Below, one piece after another: positions 1 to 7,104 of a stretch of 64,000 nt of DNA. The position numbers and the translations under genes are program-made. Below the pieces are notes generated by a model. The model saw only the letters and a program-made list of their open reading frames with translations, was not told where the DNA came from and did not search any database. Numbering within the stretch: position 1 is the stretch's first letter; the number at the start of each line of letters is the position of its first letter. The stretch is from Hyphococcus sp. (GTDB taxonomy: Bacteria; Pseudomonadota; Alphaproteobacteria; Caulobacterales; Parvularculaceae), in NCBI GenBank assembly GCA_021776375.1, contig JAJFGA010000042.1, forward strand, positions 52,327 to 116,326. The letters run 5' to 3'.

Positions 1-1
1 G

Positions 2-1552
2 ATGATTGCGTTCTCACGCGCCTTCCTTGAACCGCTCGGGCTGGGCGCGCGCGACCGCTCCTTCACCTTGCGGGAAATATCGGCGATTGTTCACCCAGCG
101 GATTTGCGCACCGCGATTGCGGTTCTCTGCGGCGAGCCTTCCGGCGTCAATGAGGGGCTGGTGCGGTTTCGCGATCCCGGCGGGCGCTGGCTAAAGACCT
201 ATCTGCGCACCGCAACCGACGCAACGCGGTTTGAGCGCGCGGGCGTCGCCTTTGACCTTTCCGGCGCCAAGGCGATTTCACCAGGCGCTGCGATTGCCGA
301 GACCCGGCTGCGCGATGCGATTGAAGCGATCCCCGAGGCGTTTGTGTTGTGGGATGCAAACGGGCGTCTGGCGATTTGGAACAAACGCTTCGCCTCAACC
401 TTCCGGCTGCCGGCGAAAGTTTTAAAGCCCGGCTTCACCATTGACGAAGTCTCAACCTGCGCGGCGGCCGGCGGCGATGTCCTCAACCAGCATTTCGGAC
501 CGCTCGACAGCGATGAGCCGGAAACGATCGAGGTTGCATTACCGGGCGACAGGTGGGCGCATGTCTCGCGCCGGCGCACGGCCGAAGGCGGCTGGGTCTG
601 CGTTGCATCTAACGTTACCGACTTAAAACGCCGCGCCAGCGCACAGAAGAAAAAGGAACGCGAGTTACAACAAACCGTCGAAGATCTGGAAGCCTCGCGC
701 CGCGACCTGTCCGAGACCATGCTGAAATATCAGTATGAAAAATACCGCGCCGAAGACGCCAACCGGTCAAAGAGCGAATTCCTCGCCAATATGAGCCACG
801 AGCTTAGAACGCCGCTCAACGCAATTAACGGATTTTCTGAAGTTATGCAGTCGGAACTTTACGGGCCGCTCGGCGATGCGAAGTACAAGGAGTATATCGG
901 CGACATTCTCGCCAGCGGCAAACATCTGCTTGAGCTTATTGACGACATTCTCGACATGTCGAAAATCGAGGCCGGGCGTCTCAAGCTGGAGCCAAAGAAA
1001 GTCGAGCTTGAAAAACTACTCAATGAGGCGACACGGCTTGTGGCGCCGCGGGCAACGGATGCCGGGGTTACACTAACGACATCGGTAGGTCACGCGCCGC
1101 CCGTCTGGGCGGATGCGCGCGCTGTCAAACAGGTTACGCTTAACCTGTTATCGAACGCCTTGAAATTCACCCCGCAAGGCGGCGAGGTCACACTCACCGC
1201 CGAGGCCGATCTTGACGGCGTCACCATCATCGTCGCCGATTCCGGCGCCGGTATTGAGCGCGTGCGATTGAAAAAACTTGGCGCGCCGTTTGAGCTGGCG
1301 GAAAATCATTTTTCCAAAAGCAATACCGGCTCCGGTCTTGGCCTGGCGTTGTCCAAGTCACTGATGAAAATGCAAGGCGGCATTCTCGCCATCGCCAGTC
1401 AGCCCGGCAAAGGCACCGTCGCCTGCGCCACATTCCCGCGCCGCAAAGACGCAAAAGTCCGCCTGCCGCAATTCATCCGCAAGGAAGCCCATCTGCTCAC
1501 CGGCGATGAAGCCGCCGCGCCAAGCTTTAAAGTTACGCAAGCGGCGGAATAG
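2..1552 (+). CDS. PAS-domain sensor histidine kinase, PleC/DivJ-like (probably 5'-truncated by the window edge)
   Basis: The protein senses through PAS-type domains and autophosphorylates a histidine. Two PAS-like stretches fill roughly residues 1-85 and 105-205, and a charged coiled coil follows (about 215-260). The H-box MSHELRTPLN has its His at residue 266, and an ATPase domain follows with N-, G1- and G2-type boxes (NLLSNALKF, DSGAGI, GSGLGLAL). The helix after the H-box carries a YGPLG motif that is shared with the kinase at 57484-58797 and is typical of the PleC/DivJ/PdhS group. There is no membrane segment in the visible part. The ATG lies one base from the window edge and has no visible ribosome site, so the real start is probably upstream. 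The specific signal and partner regulator cannot be told from the sequence. Confidence 0.85.
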   Translation: MIAFSRAFLEPLGLGARDRSFTLREISAIVHPADLRTAIAVLCGEPSGVNEGLVRFRDPGGRWLKTYLRTATDATRFERAGVAFDLSGAKAISPGAAIAETRLRDAIEAIPEAFVLWDANGRLAIWNKRFASTFRLPAKVLKPGFTIDEVSTCAAAGGDVLNQHFGPLDSDEPETIEVALPGDRWAHVSRRRTAEGGWVCVASNVTDLKRRASAQKKKERELQQTVEDLEASRRDLSETMLKYQYEKYRAEDANRSKSEFLANMSHELRTPLNAINGFSEVMQSELYGPLGDAKYKEYIGDILASGKHLLELIDDILDMSKIEAGRLKLEPKKVELEKLLNEATRLVAPRATDAGVTLTTSVGHAPPVWADARAVKQVTLNLLSNALKFTPQGGEVTLTAEADLDGVTIIVADSGAGIERVRLKKLGAPFELAENHFSKSNTGSGLGLALSKSLMKMQGGILAIASQPGKGTVACATFPRRKDAKVRLPQFIRKEAHLLTGDEAAAPSFKVTQAAE

Positions 1553-1563
1553 GGACCGGCCCT

Positions 1564-2013
1564 CTAGTGGCCCGAACGCACGAGGCTCCATAATCCCCAC
1601 GCGCCCCAAAGGGCGATTAGCGGCAAGACGATCCAGTAGGCAGCTTCAGCTTCTCCGGTCAGGTTCCAGCCCTCAGCGTCGCGCGCTGCGGCCACCGTCG
1701 CGAGGGATACGATTGGCCAATAGACAGTAATCCCGAGCGCGGCCGCGAGTATGATACGCGCCCATGCTTTGCCGACAATATGTCCTGCCAAGCCGGCTGC
1801 GAGCAATGGAATATATGTCAGGAGATCTCCGACGGCAAAGCCGGTCCAAAACGCAACACCAACCTCCGTTATGCGTTCGGCCGATTCCTGCACGCCCATG
1901 GCAACGCCGAGTTCATAATCAAAAGCTGGAACGCCTTGCGCAATAAGAAGATATAACAACAACAACCATCCCGGCGCCTGAAGAAGCCAAAAGCTCGGTG
2001 TTTTTTGCTGCAT
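1564..2013 (-). CDS. Hypothetical integral membrane protein, 149 aa
   Basis: I do not recognise the family. The product is mostly hydrophobic, with about four membrane segments: near residues 9-27, 55-80, 85-105 and 125-145. The first is preceded by a short polar start (MQQKTPSFW). A longer reading to 2118 is possible, but the ATG at 2013 has a good AGGAGAAA site 5 bases upstream, so I chose it. The gene converges on the upstream kinase with only 11 bp between the stop codons and stands alone on its strand. Confidence 0.55.
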   Translation of the reverse strand: MQQKTPSFWLLQAPGWLLLLYLLIAQGVPAFDYELGVAMGVQESAERITEVGVAFWTGFAVGDLLTYIPLLAAGLAGHIVGKAWARIILAAALGITVYWPIVSLATVAAARDAEGWNLTGEAEAAYWIVLPLIALWGAWGLWSLVRSGH

Positions 2014-2204
2014 AACAATTTCTCCTGCGTCTAAGCTTCGTAAAAGTATCGTGACGGCTTCGCTGACCCATTGACGCAACGCAATGCGTTCAGTCTGGTT
2101 TTGAGCCACCCGGCACATATGATAACAGTATTCTCACCGAGTTCATTCCTGTATATTTGCGTGTGTATTTAAAGACTTCCTAGTCAACTATGGAGGATCA
2201 ATAA

Positions 2205-3008
2205 ATGTCTCATTTCGACCATACGTCGGCAAAGATTGCCGCATGGAACCTGGCCGGCTTCAACACCATTTCTCCCGAACGGCTTAAGCATCAGGTTGAA
2301 GGCCTGGCTATTCTCGATGCGGAGGTTGTAACGCTGGTGGAGGTTAAACCTTTTAGCCACATGCAAGATCTGGTCGACGGTCTCGCAGCGAAGGGATGCG
2401 AATATGAATTCGCCATGCTGCCGCAAACCAGCGATTTGAATATTGGCGTCCTGTTCAAGAGTGGCGTCGAGGCGACGAATGCACGCTTTATCGACAATTC
2501 CGATCTTGGCGATCCGGGCAAACGCAAAGCGATGGTCGTTGATATGAAAGTCGGAAAATTCGACTTCACCCTCATCACCGTTCATCTAAAATCTGGCAGA
2601 GGCGGCGACGAACAAAGAACCCGCGACGAACAGTGCAACATTATCGGACAGTTCATAACCGATCAGCGCGCCAATTCTCGCGAGGACATCCTCTTAATGG
2701 GCGACTTCAATATGATCCCAGGCGAGGATGTGAGTAATTTCCATCACCTTGGCGGCGATGATCTTATGAATTTTCTGTCGTCCTGGGATTTGCAGGCGCG
2801 GTTTTCTCATATCCTTCCCGCCGGCCGCGCAAACCTTCTCGACGGGTTTGCGATCTCGCGCACCTATTCCACGGAATATATTCGCGGCAGCCTGCGGCTG
2901 TTTCCGATGCATTGGACGATGGATATGGGCCGGGAGAAATTTCGCACCGAAGTCTCGGATCACTTGCCGTTCGTGGCCTCGTTTAGAATTGATCGGTCCC
3001 GGGATTGA
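2205..3008 (+). CDS. Endonuclease/exonuclease/phosphatase (EEP) family protein
   Basis: This 267-residue protein has the fold signature of metal-dependent phosphoesterases of the EEP family (DNase I/ExoIII/inositol phosphatase). The visible motifs are AAWNLAGF near the N-terminus, the catalytic Glu in LVEVKPF, the metal and catalytic block MGDFNMIPGED near residue 166, and the closing SDHLPFVASF at the end. There is no signal peptide, so it is probably cytoplasmic. The start is supported by TGGAGG 9 bases upstream. The substrate (DNA, phospholipid or nucleotide) cannot be assigned from sequence alone. Confidence 0.8.
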   Translation: MSHFDHTSAKIAAWNLAGFNTISPERLKHQVEGLAILDAEVVTLVEVKPFSHMQDLVDGLAAKGCEYEFAMLPQTSDLNIGVLFKSGVEATNARFIDNSDLGDPGKRKAMVVDMKVGKFDFTLITVHLKSGRGGDEQRTRDEQCNIIGQFITDQRANSREDILLMGDFNMIPGEDVSNFHHLGGDDLMNFLSSWDLQARFSHILPAGRANLLDGFAISRTYSTEYIRGSLRLFPMHWTMDMGREKFRTEVSDHLPFVASFRIDRSRD

Positions 3009-3028
3009 TTAGCGCTTATTAAGTCGCC

Positions 3029-4183
3029 TCAAGGTTTCATCGCATCTTGCGCTGCACGAAACGCGGTCGCGAGCGCGCTTTCAGGCGTCTCATAGAGCTT
3101 GGCGGCAACCCTTCCCTCGCCTGGCGCCGGTACAGCAATTTCATATTCCTTCGCCCCCACCGGCCGCGCAACATCAGCAAACGCGACCACCCGTTTGATC
3201 GCCGGCGACCAGGCGCAACTGGTGACGCGCCCGACCGGCTTGCCGCCGGCATAAACCGCCGCGCCCGGCATTGAGCGTTCATCATCAACCGACAGGGTGA
3301 CCAAGCGTCGTTCAGGCTGGCTCGCGACATAGCGCAAACCTCGGCGACCATTGTACCAACCGCGATCAAGCGGCGCCAAATGCGGCAGTCCGATCTCCGC
3401 CGGCGTGCGCCGCGTCGCCGTACCCGGATGATCGGCGGCGACAAAATCCACACCTGGTCGCGGCGCGCCGCTTTCAATGCGCAAAATTTCCATTGCATCA
3501 AGCCCGATCGGCCCGGCCTTGCCGCGTCGCACCAGCCGTTCCCAGATGGTCAATGCATCAGCGGCGGGAAAGATTAACTCAACGCCCGCAAGCGCGCCAA
3601 ACTGGATCGGCCTCGCCGCAGTTTCAACACCGCGCACCACCGCCGAAGCGGCGACATCTTCGCCTGGCATTTTCATGCCCGCTGCGCCCAAAACTTCGCT
3701 CGCGCGCGGACCGAACACGCCGATCGCCGCAACCGCCTCGCAAATATCCTCACCCAGCGCATCAACACCGCGCGCGCCAAGCTGCAACCGTCGCGCATGC
3801 GCTGTCGGGGTGGTGAGCAAAAACAAGTCGTCAGACAGGCGCGAGACCTCCGCAAGATCGAGAACGCCGCCGTCGCCATCAAGAATTAACCCACGCGCGC
3901 TTTCGCCAACGCCAAGCCGCGGCGCCGGTGCGGTGGTGATGCGCGACAAAAACTGCGCCGCTTCGGGCCCGCGCACGGCCCAGCGCGACAAGGCGCCAAG
4001 GTCTGCAATCGCGGCTGAGTTTTTCGCCGCGTGATATTCCTTTTCCACCGAAGTAAAGACCCGCGCCAGCGACCAGCCATTGACCGAAGTCCAAATATTG
4101 GCCTCGCTCGCGGACGCGGCCGCTGCATAGAGTGGGGTTGCGCGCGGGCTATCGACGATCACATCTTCAGCGGGGAAAATCAT
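3029..4183 (-). CDS. GcvT-family (aminomethyltransferase-fold) folate-binding protein
   Basis: The 384-residue product resembles the glycine-cleavage T-protein/DmdA/YgfZ superfamily. Indicators are the AIADLGALSRWAVRGPEA segment (residues ~55-75, like the family's 'DLS.' entry motif), the IGLDAMEILRIESGAPR block in the middle, and the C-terminal beta-barrel with PVGRVTS and RVVAFADV. These are the hallmarks of a folate-binding fold. The start chosen is the ATG at 4183, which overlaps the upstream stop as ATGA; the frame stays open upstream but only through the neighbouring gene. It is the last gene of a three-gene set with two FAD-type oxidoreductases, which suggests oxidative demethylation with C1 transfer to tetrahydrofolate. 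That role is inference. Confidence 0.7.
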   Translation of the reverse strand: MIFPAEDVIVDSPRATPLYAAAASASEANIWTSVNGWSLARVFTSVEKEYHAAKNSAAIADLGALSRWAVRGPEAAQFLSRITTAPAPRLGVGESARGLILDGDGGVLDLAEVSRLSDDLFLLTTPTAHARRLQLGARGVDALGEDICEAVAAIGVFGPRASEVLGAAGMKMPGEDVAASAVVRGVETAARPIQFGALAGVELIFPAADALTIWERLVRRGKAGPIGLDAMEILRIESGAPRPGVDFVAADHPGTATRRTPAEIGLPHLAPLDRGWYNGRRGLRYVASQPERRLVTLSVDDERSMPGAAVYAGGKPVGRVTSCAWSPAIKRVVAFADVARPVGAKEYEIAVPAPGEGRVAAKLYETPESALATAFRAAQDAMKP

Positions 4184-5751
4184 GCCGCGCGGCCTCCGCG
4201 CTTGGCCTCGAAGAGCGCCGCTTTCGCGGCCATGCGGCCGGCGGCGCAGGAAAGCCCGGCGCCAATGCGCGCCTCGCGCCCGCAAAAATATAGCCCGCCG
4301 ACATAACCGGCCGAGCCGGCGACCCGCGCCAGCGCGACTTGCTCTATGATGCTCGGCGGGGCGGTGTAATCTTGCGCCGGCGTGCCGGTTGATTTTGCAA
4401 TGTCGCTCGCCAACCGCAATGCGCGCGCCTTGATCCGGTCTTCGATGTCGGGCGCAAATTTTTCAATATTGGCGAGAATGTTTTTTTCAATCTCCGCGCG
4501 GCGATCAGCGCCTGGATTTTCATCAAACGGCAAGGGATGCGCAATCGCCGACAGAAGTTGCGTCTTATCACCGCCGGCCTCTTCATCAAGGACATCCGGG
4601 AACACCGCTTCAATCATCAAATCGCTCGGCACGCGGCCTGCGCGGGCATCAGCAAACGCCCGGCGCAAGGCTTCAGGCGGCGGCGCATAAACCAGGCGCC
4701 GGTTCATATGACCCCGGGTTTTCTCATCGCGCGCTACGCCTTTCAGGGCAAGATGCAGATGCCCGCTCGAAAGCTGTGGCGTGGGCGCCATGATTGCACG
4801 CTGAAATCCTATATCGATATTGGCGGCGCCGATCATCTCCATAAAGACCCGTCGCGCGGCGCCAGCAGCGACAATAATCGGCGCACGAATTTGTCCGCCA
4901 CCCTCAAGCTCCACTCCGGCGGCGTGGTCTTGCTCAATCAATATGGAGGCGACGCCGGTCGCTGCGCGAATATCGACCTTGGCCGCTTGCGCCGCGCGGC
5001 GCAGCGCCGTCACCACCGCAACCGCGCCCCCCTGAGGGTAAGCGCAAGCGCCCTGAAGCCCGGCGATTTCTCCCGACCAGCGGCGTATTAGCGTCATGAA
5101 ACTGAACGGCTCATGCGGCGCAGCGGCGGAGCGAAACCCCGCTTCAGACAACAGCGCCGTCTTTAAGGGGCCGTCAGGCAGATAGGCATCGAGCACCTCT
5201 TGCGCCGGGGCGAGGGAAAAGAAATTTAACCGCGCCGCCAAAGCGCGCGGGGCCGCGCGCATCGCCTTTTCAATATCGCTTGCCGGCGCCGCCGCGGCCT
5301 CAAACCCCGGTCGACAGAACGCGGCCGCCTCAAACACTTCGGTGATAAATTTCTGAAACGCCGGGCCCGCCTCTTCGTCGTCAAACGCCGCCGCCGCCAT
5401 TTGTAAATCGCCGCCAAGCTGCAAGGTCTCGCCGTCTTCAAAGAAATAGGCCGTATCAAGACAACGCGCAGCGTAGGACACGCCATGGCGGTATAGATCG
5501 AGATCGGCGATGACGGCGGGGTCGAGAATGGAAATCAGATGTTCACCGTCAACATAGCTTTGCCCCGGACTTAACTCACGCGCACACACCGCGCCGCCGA
5601 TCTCAACGCCAGCCTCCAGCAAAATCGTGTTGTAGCCAGCGCGGCCAAGATAGGCGGCGGCCGTCAGTCCTTCCGCATCAGCGCCGATGACAATCGCGTC
5701 AATCCCGCCCTCGATGCGTCCGGCGCCAGGTTTATTTTCAACGTCACTCAC
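4180..5751 (-). CDS. NAD(P)/FAD-dependent oxidoreductase, phytoene-desaturase-like
   Basis: About 523 residues. The N-terminus has a Rossmann dinucleotide-binding segment (AIVIGADAEGLTAAAYLG, then a closing acidic residue in LLEAG and the IGGA loop), as in amine oxidases and phytoene-dehydrogenase-like enzymes. A second FAD-contact block lies near the C-terminus (GYVGGLYFCGREARIGAGL). A GTG at 5751 overlaps the previous gene's stop and gives a sensible N-terminus; a longer reading would run far into that gene. The first glycine pattern is GADAEG rather than the textbook GxGxxG. It sits between a second oxidoreductase and a GcvT-fold gene with overlaps on both sides, so it is co-translated with them. 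Substrate unknown. Confidence 0.7.
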   Translation of the reverse strand: MSDVENKPGAGRIEGGIDAIVIGADAEGLTAAAYLGRAGYNTILLEAGVEIGGAVCARELSPGQSYVDGEHLISILDPAVIADLDLYRHGVSYAARCLDTAYFFEDGETLQLGGDLQMAAAAFDDEEAGPAFQKFITEVFEAAAFCRPGFEAAAAPASDIEKAMRAAPRALAARLNFFSLAPAQEVLDAYLPDGPLKTALLSEAGFRSAAAPHEPFSFMTLIRRWSGEIAGLQGACAYPQGGAVAVVTALRRAAQAAKVDIRAATGVASILIEQDHAAGVELEGGGQIRAPIIVAAGAARRVFMEMIGAANIDIGFQRAIMAPTPQLSSGHLHLALKGVARDEKTRGHMNRRLVYAPPPEALRRAFADARAGRVPSDLMIEAVFPDVLDEEAGGDKTQLLSAIAHPLPFDENPGADRRAEIEKNILANIEKFAPDIEDRIKARALRLASDIAKSTGTPAQDYTAPPSIIEQVALARVAGSAGYVGGLYFCGREARIGAGLSCAAGRMAAKAALFEAKRGGRAA

Positions 5752-7087
5752 CGGCAAGCACCCTGTCGACCAGCCGCACCGCCGCCGCGACAGCATTGTG
5801 TCGGTTCGGCTGTACAATGACGTTCTCATTATCTGCAAAGCCCGATCCCGCAACAATTGGCGGCCGGTCTGGCGAGATTGCGCCGATCACTTCTATTTTT
5901 GTTTTGCGGACATTGGCGGAAAATTCCGGAATGCGGCGCGCCAGCTGATCGATCATACGCCGCGCCGTCGCCTGACGATCCTGCCCGGTCCATTCACGCC
6001 AGCCATCGTCATCGCGAAACGCCGCCGGGCAATAGGCCGTTCGGACAAGGACGTCGCCGTTGGCCGCATATTCAAATTCAACCGGCAAGTTCTCGGGCAG
6101 GCGCCCGTCCAGCGCAGCCTCGCGCGCAACTTGTAAATCGCCGACGCCATCAAGAACTTGAAACACCGCCTTGTCGTTCTGCGCTGCCGGCGGCATTGGT
6201 CTTTTGAGGGCGATGCGCAACACCGCCGTCGCCGCGCCATGTCCCGCCAATGGACAGACCGAGGCGCGCATGCCGGCTTTTTGCGCCGCGCCAGGCGATG
6301 CGAACAACACATAGCGAGTTTTTATCTTCTCGCCATCGGCAAGGCTGACGACGACATGCCGGGCGCCATCGCGCGCAATCTCAGTGAGGTCTTTGGTGAA
6401 AAATTCAACGCCGCTATCCTTGCAAGCCGTCTCCAGCGTCGACAGTAGAGACGGCCCATCCTCATCAGGGCGCACCCGCCAGGCATGGTCGTCAAAGAAT
6501 TCAGACAAGGCCAGCGCAGAACCGGGCTCGCCGCCGCCAAGACCCGTTGGGCCGAGCGCATGGGCGGCGATGTGGGTTTTTAACGCATCATCGCCGAGAT
6601 AATCATTAAGCGCTGCGGCGCAGGAACCGGTTGCCTGGCCAAGCGCGGCGCAGTCGCGCACGCCGCCGCTGAACAGGGAAAATCCGGCGGCGCCATTTTT
6701 AGGGGCCATGGTCGCGGCATCGCGCAGCTTTCGTCCGGCCTCAAGCGCCTTCATCTCATCAACAAAATCCGCCCACAGAAGATGATCCGCCTTATCGTTT
6801 TGAGCCAGCAGCGCTTTGGTCTCGCGCACGCCCTCATAGGTGGTCACCGTCGCGCCATCCGGACCCAGCGTCACCCGGGCGCTGACCCGTTCAAGGGACA
6901 ATCCATATTCATGGAGGTCAAGCCGGCGCCAGACAAAATTCGGCATGTCGCAATAGGTCGCCGCCATGTTCTTTCGTTTTCGAGGGCGAATGATCGCGAC
7001 CGATGCGCCCGAGCGCGCGGCGACCGCCGCCGCCGAGAAGCTTGCCTCGTCAGCGCCGATCACCGTTAAATCAAATATCGCTGTCAT
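5744..7087 (-). CDS. Divergent FAD-dependent oxidoreductase-like protein
   Basis: A 447-residue protein with a flavoprotein-like architecture but a worn nucleotide-binding loop: the N-terminal strand-loop-helix reads TVIGADEASFSAAAVAARSG, which lacks the last glycine of GxGxxG. A C-terminal segment (IGAISPDRPPIVAG, then NVIVQPNRHNAVAAAVRL) looks like the FAD-closing region of the superfamily. It starts 17 bp after glnE and overlaps the next oxidoreductase by 8 bp. It may be a partner subunit of the downstream, better conserved oxidoreductase rather than an active enzyme by itself. The family placement is by pattern only. Confidence 0.55.
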   Translation of the reverse strand: MTAIFDLTVIGADEASFSAAAVAARSGASVAIIRPRKRKNMAATYCDMPNFVWRRLDLHEYGLSLERVSARVTLGPDGATVTTYEGVRETKALLAQNDKADHLLWADFVDEMKALEAGRKLRDAATMAPKNGAAGFSLFSGGVRDCAALGQATGSCAAALNDYLGDDALKTHIAAHALGPTGLGGGEPGSALALSEFFDDHAWRVRPDEDGPSLLSTLETACKDSGVEFFTKDLTEIARDGARHVVVSLADGEKIKTRYVLFASPGAAQKAGMRASVCPLAGHGAATAVLRIALKRPMPPAAQNDKAVFQVLDGVGDLQVAREAALDGRLPENLPVEFEYAANGDVLVRTAYCPAAFRDDDGWREWTGQDRQATARRMIDQLARRIPEFSANVRKTKIEVIGAISPDRPPIVAGSGFADNENVIVQPNRHNAVAAAVRLVDRVLAGE

Positions 7088-7104
7088 CAGTGCTCGGTTC
7101 GCCG

